A program made the translations under genes and the position numbers. From contig NZ_JAAFGZ010000036.1 in the NCBI RefSeq assembly GCF_010365105.1, positions 1-58,578 on the forward strand: DNA of 58,578 bases, written 5' to 3'. A model generated the notes under the pieces. The model was not told the DNA's origin and made no database searches. It saw only the letters and a list, made by a program, of their open reading frames with translations. This document shows positions 19,977-30,011 of this stretch, piece by piece. This stretch comes from Polaromonas sp. (GTDB lineage: Bacteria > Pseudomonadota > Gammaproteobacteria > Burkholderiales > Burkholderiaceae_C). Numbering within the stretch: position 1 is the stretch's first letter; each line of letters starts with the position of its first letter.

Positions 19977-20639
19977 ATGAGAAAAGCATTCACCACCACC
20001 GTCACCTGTGCAGCACTGTCCCTGGCCGTCCTGTCGGGTTGCGCGAACATGAGCGAAACCCAGCGCGGCACAGCACAGGGCGCGGGCATCGGCGCCGGTC
20101 TGGGCGCTTTGCTGGGCGCCGCCACGGGCGGCTCCAAGGGTGCGGCGCAGGGCGCGGTGCTGGGCGGCGCGGTGGGCGCGGGCGGCGGCTACATCTGGTC
20201 CAAGAAAATGCAGGACCAGAAAGTCGCCATGGAACGCGCCACGGTCGGCACCGGTGTGGGCGTGAGCCAGACGCAGGACAACCGCCTGAAGCTGGACATT
20301 CCGAGCGACGTGTCGTTTGACGTGGGCCGCTCGGCCATCAAGTCGAACTTTGCGCCGGTGCTGACGAATTTCGCCACCAGCCTGAACCAGAACCCGATCA
20401 CCACCGTGTCCATCATCGGCCACACCGACAGCACCGGCTCGGATGCCATCAACAACCCGCTGTCGTTTGACCGCGCCAATGCCGCCCGCGACTACCTGGT
20501 CGGCCGTGGCGTGGCCGCGCAGCGCATTGCCACCGACGGCCGTGGTTCGCGTGAAGCGATTGCCGACAACGGCAGTGAACAGGGCCGCGCCAAGAACCGC
20601 CGCGTCGAGATCTACGTGGCCGAACCGGCTCAGCGTTGA
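19977..20639 (+). CDS. OmpA-family outer-membrane lipoprotein (YiaD-like)
   Basis: A 220-aa protein with a lipoprotein signal peptide (lipobox LSGC, Cys22), a glycine-zipper stretch (about 33-75, GAGIGAGLGALLGAATGG), and a C-terminal OmpA/MotB peptidoglycan-binding domain (about 105-215, IIGHTDSTGSDAINNPLSFDRANAARDYL and GRAKNRRVEIYV). Likely ties the outer membrane to peptidoglycan. Preceded by GAGGATCCTCCC, a good ribosome-binding region. Monocistronic, closed by a terminator. Confidence 0.93.
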   Translation: MRKAFTTTVTCAALSLAVLSGCANMSETQRGTAQGAGIGAGLGALLGAATGGSKGAAQGAVLGGAVGAGGGYIWSKKMQDQKVAMERATVGTGVGVSQTQDNRLKLDIPSDVSFDVGRSAIKSNFAPVLTNFATSLNQNPITTVSIIGHTDSTGSDAINNPLSFDRANAARDYLVGRGVAAQRIATDGRGSREAIADNGSEQGRAKNRRVEIYVAEPAQR

Positions 20640-20663
20640 TTCCCGCCTGACGGGTTGAACTAA

Positions 20664-20689
20664 TAAAAAGCGCCCGAGGGCGCTTTTTT
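20664..20689 (+). terminator. Rho-independent terminator
   Basis: AAAAGCGCCC-GA-GGGCGCTTTTTT hairpin with T-run, about 25 bp after the lipoprotein stop. The A-run on the other side may make it bidirectional, serving the convergent acyl-CoA synthetase gene. Confidence 0.9.
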
Positions 20690-20718
20690 CATGTCCGGCA
20701 ACGACGCAGGCAGGCCGG

Positions 20719-22599
20719 TCAAGCCTGCTTGAAGCGCGCTTCCTCCTGCAGCCGTAGCACCCGGCGCTGCACCTTGCCGGTGGTGGTCATGGGCAGCGCG
20801 TCGATGAATTCGATTTCCTTGGGGTATTCATAGGGCGCCAGCAAATTTTTGACGTGGGCCTGCAATTCCGCCACCAATTTTTGGTCAAATTCGGCTTTTC
20901 CGCTTGCTGCACCAGCACGGGCAGCTATTGAATCAGGAGCAAGCACGACGTAGGCCTTGACCACCGCACCGCGCTCGCTGTCGGGCTTGGGCACCACGGC
21001 GGCGTTGGCCACGGCCGGATGCTTGACCAGGCAGTTCTCGATCTCGCCGGGGCCGATGCGGTAGCCGGCGGCCTTGAACAAATCGTCGGCCCGGCCTTCG
21101 TACCAAAGGTAGCCGTCTGCGTCAACCCGCGCCAGGTCGCCGGTGCGGCACCAGTCGCCGGTGAACTTGGCGCGCGTGGCGGCTTCGTTCTTCCAGTAAC
21201 CCAGAAAAAAGATCGGGTCCGCATCGCCGTGGATGTCAAAGCGGTTGACCGCCACGTCGCCCGGCACGCCGACCGGGCATTCATGGCCGTCGTCGTCGAT
21301 CACCTTGACCTGATGGCCCGGATAGGCCTTGCCCATGCTGCCCGGCCGGGCCGGCCAGCCGGCGCGCGCGCCCAGCGCCGACAGCACAGGAAACAGGTCC
21401 GCCGACCGGCCGCCCTGAAGCGGCACGAAGCCCCGGGACGGCAGCGCGGCCAGCGAAGCGGCCGCGTCATGGCAGTTGCCGACCACGTAATTGATTTCGG
21501 TCTGGCCGAACATCTCGTTGACCGTCACGCCGAGCTGCTCGCGGCAGTAGTCAAAGACCGCGTCACCCACCGCCTCGCCGGCGCTCATCAGGCCCTGCAG
21601 GTGCAGCGTGAACTGCTCGCGCGGGCGCGCAAAAGCCTTCATCATGGCCTTGAGCGCAGTCGGGAACAAAAAGGTGTGCGTCACGCCGTGTTCGGCCATC
21701 AGGCTGAAGGCGAGTTCAGGGCTGAAGCGGCCGTTGAACGCCACAATCGGCCGGCCGAAATACAGCGTTGGCAGCAGCGCATCCATCAGCCCGCCGGTCC
21801 AGGCCCAGTCGGCCGGGCTCCAGAACACGGCGCTGGAGGATTGATTGCCGATGCCGTCAAAGCCGAACCCGTTCTGGCTGCAGACGAAGCCGGGCAGGTT
21901 GCCGATCAGCGCGCGGTGCGCCAGCAGCGCGCCCTTGGGCGGGCCGGTCGTGCCGCTGGTGTAGATCAGGATCGCGGCATCGTCGGCGCAGGTGCGGGCG
22001 GCGGTAAATTCGCCCTGCTGCGCCTGCAAACTTGCCGTGTAGTCCACGTCGCCCTGCCCTACTGCGCCACCTGCGGCCATCAACGTGCGCAGCGCCGGGC
22101 ATTCGGCCTTGATGGCGTTCACGCTGCCAATCGAGCTTTCATCGCAGATCGCCAGCACCGCCGCGCTGTCCTGCAACCGGAAGGCCAGCGCTTCAGGCCC
22201 GAACAGCATCGACAGCGGCATGGCGACGGCGCCCATCTGCAGCACTGCCATGTAGGCCACGGCTGTCTCGAAGCGCTGCGGCATCACGATGGCCACCCGG
22301 TCGCCGCGCTGCACGCCCAGCGCGAACAGGCCGTGACTGAGCGCATCGGCCGCCTGTTTTAGCTCGTAATAAGTATGAAAAACAGCTTTTCCGCTTGTCT
22401 GGTGGGCGCGAATAGCTATTCTTTCAGTAGCATCCGGCTGCGCGTTCTCGGGCCTGGCCCAGCGGCTGCAGCAGACCTCGGCGATGTTGAAGAATTCATT
22501 AACGGGCCAGCGAAAGCCGCTGTGCAGCTGCGCATAGTGGTCGGGCGGGTCCTGCGCCGGACGGTGGCCGGGCTTGTCGCTGTCTTGACTGCTTCTCAA
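20719..22599 (-). CDS. AMP-forming acyl-CoA synthetase
   Basis: A 626-aa ANL-superfamily ligase that activates a carboxylic acid to its CoA thioester through an acyl-adenylate. It has the P-loop ILIYTSGTTGPPKG near 210, the A5-type motif MFGQTEINY (about 365), WCRTGDLARVDADGYLWYEGR (about 487) and the catalytic lysine in TTTGKVQRR at the C-terminus. It is closest to the acetyl/medium-chain group; the substrate is not predictable here. Two 54-bp elements lie inside it in frame, encoding ATERIAIRAHQTSGKAVF near the N-terminus and APDSIAARAGAASGKAEF near the C-terminus. Divergent from an alpha/beta hydrolase gene. Confidence 0.9.
   Translation of the reverse strand: MRSSQDSDKPGHRPAQDPPDHYAQLHSGFRWPVNEFFNIAEVCCSRWARPENAQPDATERIAIRAHQTSGKAVFHTYYELKQAADALSHGLFALGVQRGDRVAIVMPQRFETAVAYMAVLQMGAVAMPLSMLFGPEALAFRLQDSAAVLAICDESSIGSVNAIKAECPALRTLMAAGGAVGQGDVDYTASLQAQQGEFTAARTCADDAAILIYTSGTTGPPKGALLAHRALIGNLPGFVCSQNGFGFDGIGNQSSSAVFWSPADWAWTGGLMDALLPTLYFGRPIVAFNGRFSPELAFSLMAEHGVTHTFLFPTALKAMMKAFARPREQFTLHLQGLMSAGEAVGDAVFDYCREQLGVTVNEMFGQTEINYVVGNCHDAAASLAALPSRGFVPLQGGRSADLFPVLSALGARAGWPARPGSMGKAYPGHQVKVIDDDGHECPVGVPGDVAVNRFDIHGDADPIFFLGYWKNEAATRAKFTGDWCRTGDLARVDADGYLWYEGRADDLFKAAGYRIGPGEIENCLVKHPAVANAAVVPKPDSERGAVVKAYVVLAPDSIAARAGAASGKAEFDQKLVAELQAHVKNLLAPYEYPKEIEFIDALPMTTTGKVQRRVLRLQEEARFKQA
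20887..20940 (-). repeat. 54-bp dispersed element, copy 6 (in frame, 3' part of the acyl-CoA synthetase gene)
   Basis: GCTCCTGATTCAATAGCT opens the copy; GCT at codon 9, AGCGGAAAAGCC at codons 13-16 and TTT at codon 18. Sense to the host gene. Confidence 0.85.
22378..22431 (-). repeat. 54-bp dispersed element, copy 7 (in frame, 5' part of the acyl-CoA synthetase gene)
   Basis: GCTACTGAAAGAATAGCT opens the copy; GCC at codon 9, AGCGGAAAAGCT at codons 13-16 and TTT at codon 18. It shares the run ACAAGCGGAAAAGC-type end with copy 6. Sense to the host gene and in the same frame. Confidence 0.85.
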
Positions 22600-22626
22600 A
22601 GCGTGTCTCCTTATGATGTGCGTCCA

Positions 22627-23556
22627 ATGTACAAAGAAAACCGACTATTTCGCAGCGAGTTTGTCCCTATGCGCGGACTCGACCACCATGTGCTGACCTG
22701 GAGCAGCGGGCAAGCCCCGGCGCTACCGCCGCTGTTTTTAGTGCATGGCTGGATGGATGTGGCGGCGTCCTACCAGTTCATGGTCGATGCCTTTACCGAC
22801 GCCTTTGCTGCCGGCCGCACCATCATCGCGCCCGACTGGCGCGGCTTCGGCCTGACCGGCCTGTCGCCCTCGGGCTGGCAGGCCGACAGCTACTGGTTTG
22901 CCGACTACCTGGCCGACCTGGACCATTTGCTCGACCATTACGCGCCCGGCCAGGCGGTGGACCTGGTGGGCCACAGCATGGGCGGCAACGTGGCGATGCT
23001 GTATGCCGGCGTGCGGCCGGAGCGTATTCGCCGGCTGGTCAACCTGGAAGGATTCGGCCTGCCAGCCAGCCGCCCCAGCCAGGCGGCCGGACGGCTGGCG
23101 CAATGGATGGACGGAGTGAAAAGCGTGCAGCGCGGCGAGCTGGCGCTGAAAAGCTATGACGATGTCGGCGGCGTCGCGCAGCGCCTGATGAAGACCAATC
23201 CCCGGCTGACGCCCGACAAGGCGCTCTGGCTCGCCAGCCACTGGGCGCGGCCGGATGCGTCGGGCCAGTGGCGGATTCTGGGCAATCCGGCGCACAAGGT
23301 GCCCAGCGCGCAGCTCTACCGGGTCGATGAAGCGCAGGAGATCTACCAGCGCATCAGCGCGCCCGTGCTGGCGGTCGAGGCATCAAGTGACTCGATGGCG
23401 CAGTGGTGGAAAGGCAAGTATTCGCTGGACGAATACCATGAGCGGCTCAAGTACGTGCCCGACGCACGGGTGGCCGTGGTCGAGGACGCCGGCCACATGC
23501 TCCACCACGACCAGCCCGAGGCGCTGGCCCGGCTGATCGAAGCCTTCCTGGCCTGA
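22627..23556 (+). CDS. Alpha/beta hydrolase
   Basis: A 309-aa soluble serine hydrolase. It has the oxyanion region LVHGWMDVAASYQ, nucleophile elbow GHSMGGN (Ser near 117), a likely acid in the VEASSD segment and the catalytic histidine in EDAGHMLHHDQPE. Substrate unknown. It is divergent from the acyl-CoA synthetase with a gap under 30 bp, so the genes share a control region, and a thioesterase or ester-hydrolase role related to acyl-CoA use is possible but unproven. A longer upstream frame is antisense to the synthetase. Confidence 0.85.
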   Translation: MYKENRLFRSEFVPMRGLDHHVLTWSSGQAPALPPLFLVHGWMDVAASYQFMVDAFTDAFAAGRTIIAPDWRGFGLTGLSPSGWQADSYWFADYLADLDHLLDHYAPGQAVDLVGHSMGGNVAMLYAGVRPERIRRLVNLEGFGLPASRPSQAAGRLAQWMDGVKSVQRGELALKSYDDVGGVAQRLMKTNPRLTPDKALWLASHWARPDASGQWRILGNPAHKVPSAQLYRVDEAQEIYQRISAPVLAVEASSDSMAQWWKGKYSLDEYHERLKYVPDARVAVVEDAGHMLHHDQPEALARLIEAFLA

Positions 23557-23588
23557 GGCCAGGCAGGTTGATCGCCCGGCGGCATTAT

Positions 23589-23642
23589 GCTACCAAACTG
23601 ATAGCTATCAATGCCCGCCAGTCGTGCGCAAAATGCCTTTTT
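23589..23642 (+). repeat. 54-bp dispersed element, copy 8 (intergenic)
   Basis: GCTACC start, CTGATAGCT at 10-18, GCC at codon 9, TGC at codon 13, GCAAAA at codons 14-15 and TTT at codon 18. It lies 88 bp upstream of the hybrid kinase gene and may influence its leader. Confidence 0.85.
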
Positions 23643-23730
23643 TGATGCAAAAATTCCGTTTCATCCTGAAACGGCCGCGCCGTAGGGCAAACTTGACGCT
23701 TTTTTCCCTCCGTCGCGCAAAGCCCTCTCC

Positions 23731-26700
23731 ATGAACGATTCGCAACCCGTCAGCCAGGACAGCTTTCGCCGCATCCTGTCGCGCAACATCAGCTTTCCGC
23801 TGGGGCTGGGCGCCCTGAGCGCGGTGCTTTTCCTGGCCTTGATCGTCTACCTCCTGTCCGTCCTGAACTGGGTGGAACACTCCGAGCGCGTCATTGGCAA
23901 TGCCAACCAGGTGGCCCGGCTGAACTCGGAAATGGAGTCGGGCATGCGCGGCTATCTGGTAACCGGCGATGAATCCTTCCTGGAACCCTACGAAATGGCC
24001 TTGTCCCGTTTTAACAGCGAGGTCGCGACCCTGTCCGCCATGGTCAGCGACAACCCGGTCCAGGTGACCCGGCTCCAGCGGATCACCGGCCTGCATCAGC
24101 AATGGAACGAGTTTGCCAAGGAGTCGATTGCACTGCGCCGCGGCAACCTGGACTATGTCGCCCTGGCACGCACAAGCCGTGGCAAGCGCCTGAAAGACGA
24201 GATTCGGCAGGAACTGGCGGGCTTCATCACGATGGAGCAACGGCTGCTGCTGGAGCGCAATGGAGAAGCGCGCAGCACCACGTTCTGGAGCGTGCTGGCT
24301 TATCTGCTGTTCACGCTGGGCGTCAGCGGACTGCTGGCGTTTCGGGGACGGCGCGAACTGCTGGGCCTGTCGGTCAATTACAACGAAGTGCTCACGCAGC
24401 AGGCCGGCCATGCCGCCTTGCTGCAGCAGCAGGCCTGGCTGCGCAGCGGCCAGACGCGGCTGGCCGAGCAGATGCTGGGCCAGCCGGACATGGCGCGGCT
24501 GGGGCACAGCGCGCTGGAATTCCTGGCGCACTACCTCGATGCTCCGGTGGCGGCGCTTTACACCCGGGACAGCGATGGCGTGCTCAGGCGCGTGGCCGCC
24601 CACGGCTTCACCCCGGCAAGCGAGGCCATCGAGCAAACCTTCTACAGCACCCAGGGCCTGGTGGGCCAGGCGGCGCTGGAAAACCGCATTGTTCGGATCG
24701 ACGACGTGCCGCCCGACTACCTCAAGGTGACATCGGGACTCGGACAGGCCGCGCCGCGCCATGTGCTGGTGGTGCCGCTGCACCACGATGCGCAGGTGAC
24801 CGGCGTGGTCGAGATGGCATTTTTCCGCGGTCTGCAACCGCGCGACATGGAACTGGTTGAGTTGGTGGCGCACACCATTGGCACCGCGCTGCATGGCGCG
24901 GTGTACCGCCAGCGCCTGCAGGATGCGCTGGGCGAAACGCAGCAGCTCAATGAAGAGCTGCAGGTCCAGCAGGAAGAACTTCGCACGGCCAATGAAGAGT
25001 TGCAGGAGCAGTCGCAGATCCTGCAGCAGTCGCAGGCGACGCTGGAAAACCAGCAGGCCGAACTGGAGCAGACCAACGAGCAGCTGGCCGAGCAGGCCAT
25101 GTCGCTGGACCACAACAATGCGGCCCTGCGCAAGGCGCAGGCCGACCTGGAAGCACGCGCCGAGGAACTGACGCGCGCCAGCCGCTACAAGTCCGAGTTC
25201 CTGGCCAACATGTCGCACGAGTTGCGCACGCCGCTGAACAGCTCGCTGATCCTGGCACGGCTGCTGTCCGAGAATCCGAAAGGCAACCTGACCGACGAGC
25301 AGGTGCGGTTTGCCCGGGCTATCCATTCGGCCGGCAATGACCTGCTGAACCTGATCAATGACATCCTGGACATCTCCAAGGTTGAAGCCGGCAAGCTCGA
25401 ACTGGTGCCGGAACAGGTCACGCTGGCCGCCTTGGTCGATGCGCTCAAGACCAGCTTCGAGCCGCTCGCCCGGCAGAAAAAGCTGACCTTTGAAGTGCAG
25501 ATTGCGCCGGGCACGCCGGCTGCCCTGCTGACCGACCGCCAGCGGGTCGAACAGATTTTGAAGAACCTGCTGTCGAATGCGCTCAAGTTCACCGAAACCG
25601 GCGCTGTCCGCCTGCAGGTGGTGCCCGAAGCCGCCGGCGGCATTTCGCTGGCGGTGCAGGATTCGGGCATTGGCATTGGCCAGGAACAGCAGGACATCAT
25701 TTTCGAGGCCTTCCGACAGGCCGACGGCACCACCAGCCGGCGCTACGGCGGCACCGGGCTGGGGCTGTCGATCTCACGCGACCTGAGCCTGCTGCTGGGC
25801 GGCTCGATCTCCGTGCAAAGCGTTCCCGGCCAGGGCAGCACCTTCACCCTGCACCTGCCTGCCGCCCTGCCCGCGCCGCCCGACAATTTGCCCGACAAGC
25901 CGCCAGCCGCCGCGCAGCCTGCGGTTCAGCCCGCTCAGCAAGCGACGGTCCAGCCAACACCGCCAGCCCCATCGCAGCCTGCGCTGCCGGTTTTTGCCGA
26001 TGACCGCTTCATGAAGGGCCAGGGCCGGGTGGTGCTGGTGATCGAGGACGACGCGGTCTTTGCCCGCATCCTCTACGACCTGGCGCACGAGCTGGGCTTC
26101 AACTGCCTGGTGGCGCACAGCGGCGAAGACGGATTCATGCTGGCCGTGCAGTTCATGCCCGATGCGGTGCTGCTCGACATGGGACTGCCGGACCGCTCGG
26201 GCCTGTCGGTGCTGCAGCGCTTCAAGGAAACGCCCCGGACTCGCCATATTCCTGTGCATGTGGTGTCCGGCCAGGACCATCGGGAAGCCGCCTTGCTGCT
26301 GGGTGCCGTGGGCTATGCCGTCAAGCCGTCGAGCCGCGAACAGCTGAAGGAGGTGTTCACCACCCTGGAGCACAAGCTGACGCAAAAGCTCAAGCGCGTG
26401 CTGCTGGTGGAAGACGATGAACTGCAGCGTGAAAGCGTGATGCGGCTGATTGCCGACGACGAGGTCAACATCACCGCCGTGCGGACCGGCGCCGAAGCGC
26501 TGGCGCTGCTGGCCAGCACGATCTTCGACTGCATGATCGTGGACTTGAAGCTGCCCGACATGCAGGGCAATGAACTGCTCAGGCGCATGTCGGCGGGCGA
26601 CATCTGCTCGTTCCCGCCGGTGATCGTGTACACCGGCCGCAGCCTGAGCCGCGCCGAAGAGGCCGATCTGCTGAAATACTCGCGCTCCATCATCATCAAG

Positions 26701-27207
26701 GGCGCGCATTCCCCCGAGCGCCTGCTCGATGAAGTCACGCTGTTCCTGCACAAGGTGGAGTCCAGCCTGTCGGCCGAACAGCAGCAACTGCTGAAAACCG
26801 CCCGCAGCCGCGACGAGGTGTTCGAGGGCCGGAAAATCCTGCTGGTCGATGACGATGTGCGCAACATTTTTTCGCTGACCAGCGCGCTGGAGCAAAAGGG
26901 CTTCCTGGTGGAGGTTGGCCGCAACGGCTTTGAGGCGCTGGAGCGGCTCGACGAGGTGCCGGGCATCGAGCTGGTCCTGATGGACATCATGATGCCTGGC
27001 ATGGACGGGCTTGAAGCCATGCGCCGCATCCGCCAGAATCCACGTTTGCAAAAACTTCCCATCATCGCGGTGACGGCCAAAGCCATGAAGGACGACCAGG
27101 AACAATGCCTCGCGGCCGGCGCCAACGATTACCTGGCCAAGCCGATTGACCTGGACCGGTTGTTCTCCCTGCTCAGGGTGTGGATGCCCGTGGCCGGGCG
27201 GATTTGA
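23731..27207 (+). CDS. Hybrid sensor histidine kinase: CHASE3-GAF-HisKA-HATPase with three receivers
   Basis: An 1158-aa inner-membrane kinase. Domains in order: TM1 (about 22-45), periplasmic CHASE3 (46-180), TM2 (183-204), GAF (about 255-390), Gln/Glu-rich coiled coil (395-485), HisKA with His496 in SHELRTP, HATPase_c (about 600-710, [11 protein letters not shown] and GGTGLGLS), Pro/Gln linker (712-755), then receivers with phospho-acceptors Asp816, Asp938 and Asp1085. It probably senses an envelope or cytoplasmic signal and passes phosphate through its own receivers. First gene of an operon with CheR, CheB and a second receiver-kinase; the CheR start follows after three bases. Confidence 0.95.
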   Translation: MNDSQPVSQDSFRRILSRNISFPLGLGALSAVLFLALIVYLLSVLNWVEHSERVIGNANQVARLNSEMESGMRGYLVTGDESFLEPYEMALSRFNSEVATLSAMVSDNPVQVTRLQRITGLHQQWNEFAKESIALRRGNLDYVALARTSRGKRLKDEIRQELAGFITMEQRLLLERNGEARSTTFWSVLAYLLFTLGVSGLLAFRGRRELLGLSVNYNEVLTQQAGHAALLQQQAWLRSGQTRLAEQMLGQPDMARLGHSALEFLAHYLDAPVAALYTRDSDGVLRRVAAHGFTPASEAIEQTFYSTQGLVGQAALENRIVRIDDVPPDYLKVTSGLGQAAPRHVLVVPLHHDAQVTGVVEMAFFRGLQPRDMELVELVAHTIGTALHGAVYRQRLQDALGETQQLNEELQVQQEELRTANEELQEQSQILQQSQATLENQQAELEQTNEQLAEQAMSLDHNNAALRKAQADLEARAEELTRASRYKSEFLANMSHELRTPLNSSLILARLLSENPKGNLTDEQVRFARAIHSAGNDLLNLINDILDISKVEAGKLELVPEQVTLAALVDALKTSFEPLARQKKLTFEVQIAPGTPAALLTDRQRVEQILKNLLSNALKFTETGAVRLQVVPEAAGGISLAVQDSGIGIGQEQQDIIFEAFRQADGTTSRRYGGTGLGLSISRDLSLLLGGSISVQSVPGQGSTFTLHLPAALPAPPDNLPDKPPAAAQPAVQPAQQATVQPTPPAPSQPALPVFADDRFMKGQGRVVLVIEDDAVFARILYDLAHELGFNCLVAHSGEDGFMLAVQFMPDAVLLDMGLPDRSGLSVLQRFKETPRTRHIPVHVVSGQDHREAALLLGAVGYAVKPSSREQLKEVFTTLEHKLTQKLKRVLLVEDDELQRESVMRLIADDEVNITAVRTGAEALALLASTIFDCMIVDLKLPDMQGNELLRRMSAGDICSFPPVIVYTGRSLSRAEEADLLKYSRSIIIKGAHSPERLLDEVTLFLHKVESSLSAEQQQLLKTARSRDEVFEGRKILLVDDDVRNIFSLTSALEQKGFLVEVGRNGFEALERLDEVPGIELVLMDIMMPGMDGLEAMRRIRQNPRLQKLPIIAVTAKAMKDDQEQCLAAGANDYLAKPIDLDRLFSLLRVWMPVAGRI

Positions 27208-27210
27208 GCC

Positions 27211-28113
27211 ATGCCCCAAAAAAACAGCCCGGCAGGCCCACCGGCGGCGACTGGCCCGGCGGCTGAACCGGGCGATATCCTCCAGGCCGCCGCCACGACC
27301 GACATCGAGCTCAAGCGCCTGATGGAGGCGATCTACCTCAAGTACAGCTACGATTTTCGTGATTATTCCGGCGCCTCGCAAAAACGCCGCGTGCTGTATG
27401 CGCTGACGCAACTGGCCTGCCCGAGCATTTCCGAGCTGCAGTCCCGGGTGCTAGACGACCCGAGGATGTTTCAGCAGGTGCTCCAGTACCTGACGATACC
27501 GGTCAGTGAAATGTTTCGCGATCCGTCTTTTTTTCTGGCCCTGCGCCAGCAGGTGGTGCCGCACCTGCGCACCTATGCGTCCATCAAGGTGTGGATCGCC
27601 GGCTGCAGCACCGGGGAAGAGGTGTACTCGCTGGCCATCTTGCTGCGTGAGGAAGGCTTGCTTGAGCGTTCGCTTATTTATGCCACCGACATCAACCCGG
27701 TTTCCCTGGACAAGGCGCGGCAAGGCATCTTTCCGCTGAGCAGCATCCGCGGCTTCACCGCCAACTACCAGCAGTCCGGCGGCCAGCAGGCCTTTGCCGA
27801 CTACTACACCGCCGCCTACGCGGCGGCCATTTTCGACAAGTCGCTGCGGGAAAACATCGTGTTTGCCGACCACAGCCTGGCCACGGACAGCGTGTTTTCG
27901 GAAACCCAACTGGTGCTGTGCCGCAATGTGCTGATCTATTTCAACAAAAAGCTGCAGGACCGCGCTTTTGGACTGTTTCACGAATCCCTGGGGCATCGCG
28001 GCTTCCTGGGCCTGGGCAGCAAGGAAAGCATTGATTTTTCCAGCTATGCCACCCGTTTCGAACCGCTGGTGCGCGCCGAGCGGATCTTTCGCAAACGACC
28101 AGGGCTGGTGTGA
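27211..28113 (+). CDS. CheR-type protein-glutamate methyltransferase
   Basis: A 300-aa SAM-dependent methyltransferase with a Pro/Ala-rich leader, a helical N-terminal CheR domain (about 28-80) and a catalytic domain with IAGCSTGEEVYSLAI (about 129), ATDINPVSLDKARQGIFP (about 161) and CRNVLIYFNKKLQDR (about 235). Known CheR proteins methylate glutamates on chemoreceptors. No chemoreceptor, CheA or CheW is encoded nearby, so the target is probably a non-canonical protein in this pathway. The stop codon overlaps the cheB start (TGATG). Confidence 0.93.
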   Translation: MPQKNSPAGPPAATGPAAEPGDILQAAATTDIELKRLMEAIYLKYSYDFRDYSGASQKRRVLYALTQLACPSISELQSRVLDDPRMFQQVLQYLTIPVSEMFRDPSFFLALRQQVVPHLRTYASIKVWIAGCSTGEEVYSLAILLREEGLLERSLIYATDINPVSLDKARQGIFPLSSIRGFTANYQQSGGQQAFADYYTAAYAAAIFDKSLRENIVFADHSLATDSVFSETQLVLCRNVLIYFNKKLQDRAFGLFHESLGHRGFLGLGSKESIDFSSYATRFEPLVRAERIFRKRPGLV

Positions 28114-28712
28114 TGGACGCGTTGACCCAGGCGAAAGTGCAGCGCGTCCAGGCGGTGGTGATCGGCGCTTCGGCCGGCGGCGTGGATGCGCTGATGGAGA
28201 TCCTGCCCGGACTGCCCGCCGGCTTTGGCTTGCCGCTCGTGGTGGTGCTGCACCTGTCGGAAAGCCATCACAGCCAGCTGGCGGCGATTTTCCGGCGGCG
28301 CATGTCCATGCAGGTGCGGGAGGCAGCGGACAAGGAAACCTTGACGCCGGGAACGCTCTACTTTGCACCGCCGGGCTACCATTTGCTGGTCGAGACAGAC
28401 CATTCGCTGTCCCTGAGTTGCGAAGCGCATGTGCATTTCTCGCGTCCGTCGATCGATGTGCTGATGGAGTCGGCCGCCGACGCCTACGGCTTGAATCTTG
28501 CGGGAATCCTGCTGACCGGCGCCAATGCGGATGGCGCCCGGGGGCTGGATAAAATTGGCCGACAAGGCGGCCTGAGCGTGGTGCAGGACCCGGCCGAAGC
28601 GCGCATGCCCGTGATGCCGGAAGCGGCCATCCGCCTGCGCCAGCCCGACCTGATTCTTGATTTGAAAAGCATCCACAGCCTGCTGCTGGAAATGGGAAAG
28701 AATTCATGCTGA
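28113..28712 (+). CDS. CheB-type methylesterase, catalytic domain only
   Basis: A 199-aa stand-alone CheB catalytic domain with the triad Ser20 (GASAGG), His47 (VLHLSESHH) and Asp140 (GANADGARGL). It lacks the N-terminal receiver found in chemotaxis CheB, so phosphorylation does not control it directly. One of the receivers in the flanking kinases may do so in trans. The last seven bases overlap the next gene. A GTG three bases upstream is an alternative start. Confidence 0.93.
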   Translation: MDALTQAKVQRVQAVVIGASAGGVDALMEILPGLPAGFGLPLVVVLHLSESHHSQLAAIFRRRMSMQVREAADKETLTPGTLYFAPPGYHLLVETDHSLSLSCEAHVHFSRPSIDVLMESAADAYGLNLAGILLTGANADGARGLDKIGRQGGLSVVQDPAEARMPVMPEAAIRLRQPDLILDLKSIHSLLLEMGKNSC

Positions 28713-29914
28713 ACGACAACAACGTCAACGTTCTGATCGTTGACGACCTCCCCGACAACCTGCTGGCGCTTGAAGCCGTCATCCGCCTGGAAGGCCGGAC
28801 AATTTTTCAGGCTTCCAGCGGCGAGGAAGCGCTGGCCCTGCTCTTGAGCCATGAATTTGCGCTGGCCATCCTGGATGTCCAGATGCCGGGCATGAACGGC
28901 TTCGAGCTGGCCGAGCTGATGCGCGGTACCGAAAAAACGCGCCATATTCCCATCGTCTTCGTCACGGCGGCGGGCAAGGAGTCGAACTTCGCGTTCAAGG
29001 GCTATGAAAGCGGCGCCGTTGACTTTTTGTACAAGCCGCTCGATGTGCAGGCGGTGCAATCCAAGGTGAATGTGTTTGCCCTGCTTTACCGGCAGCGCCT
29101 GGAGACCCGGCGCCAGGTGCTGGCGCTTGAAAAAAGCAGGAAGGAGCAGGAAGCGCTGCTGGCAAGCCTGCAGGCCACGCAGATGGCACTGCAAAAGGCC
29201 CTGAACATGCGCGACGAGTTCATGTCGGTGGTGGCGCATGAACTGCGAACGCCCCTGAACACGCTCTTCATGGATGTCCAGATGCGCAAAATGCTGCTGG
29301 AGCGCGGCAAGCTGGCCGTTTTCGATGCCGCCTACCTGGAAAAAATGGTCGCGCGTGACCAGCGCCAGGTCCAGAGCATGGTGCGACTGATCGACGACAT
29401 GCTCGATGTCACGCGCATCCGCAGCAACCGGCTGTCGATCCGCACCGGCCCGGTCGATTTGCCGGCATTGCTCGGCCGCGTGGTGGGCAACCTGAGCCAC
29501 CAGGCACAGGCTGCCGGCAGCGCCATCACCCTGCATGCCGACCAGCCGGTGACCGGTTGCTGGGACGAATTCAGGATCGAGCAGGTGGTGACCAACCTGC
29601 TGACCAATGCGCTGCGTTACGGCAACGGCAAGCCGGTGGAGGTCAGCCTGGTTTTGCTGGGCGACAGCGTGGCCCTTCAGGTTCGCGACCAGGGAAAGGG
29701 CATACCGGCCCGGGACCAGCAGCGTATCTTCGATCCCTTCGAGCGGGCCGTGGGCCAGGACGACAGCACGACCGGCCTGGGGCTGGGGCTGTACATCACC
29801 CGGCAGCTGGTCGAAGCACATGGCGGAACCATCAGGGTGCAGAGCCGGGAGACCGAAGGCGCGTTGTTCAGCGTTGCACTGCCGCTGGCGGTGCCTGCCA
29901 CCGCACCCCTGTAA
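28706..29914 (+). CDS. Receiver-histidine kinase hybrid (REC-HisKA-HATPase)
   Basis: A 402-aa soluble protein with an N-terminal receiver (about 8-125, phospho-acceptor Asp57 in AILDVQMPGMNG), a coiled coil (130-170), HisKA with His178 in [11 protein letters not shown], and HATPase_c (about 280-395, DQGKGI and GLGLGLYI). No DNA-binding output, so signal flow probably ends in phosphotransfer or protein contacts. It is the last gene of the four-gene operon, overlapping cheB. The receiver may take phosphate from the upstream membrane kinase. Confidence 0.94.
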   Translation: MLNDNNVNVLIVDDLPDNLLALEAVIRLEGRTIFQASSGEEALALLLSHEFALAILDVQMPGMNGFELAELMRGTEKTRHIPIVFVTAAGKESNFAFKGYESGAVDFLYKPLDVQAVQSKVNVFALLYRQRLETRRQVLALEKSRKEQEALLASLQATQMALQKALNMRDEFMSVVAHELRTPLNTLFMDVQMRKMLLERGKLAVFDAAYLEKMVARDQRQVQSMVRLIDDMLDVTRIRSNRLSIRTGPVDLPALLGRVVGNLSHQAQAAGSAITLHADQPVTGCWDEFRIEQVVTNLLTNALRYGNGKPVEVSLVLLGDSVALQVRDQGKGIPARDQQRIFDPFERAVGQDDSTTGLGLGLYITRQLVEAHGGTIRVQSRETEGALFSVALPLAVPATAPL

Positions 29915-30011
29915 CCTGCCCGCATGCCTGCGTACAGGCGGGCACGCGGCGCACGGCCAGGGAGCATGAGAAAATGGCCGATTGAATTCAGACAACGACA
30001 GGACTTTCCCC

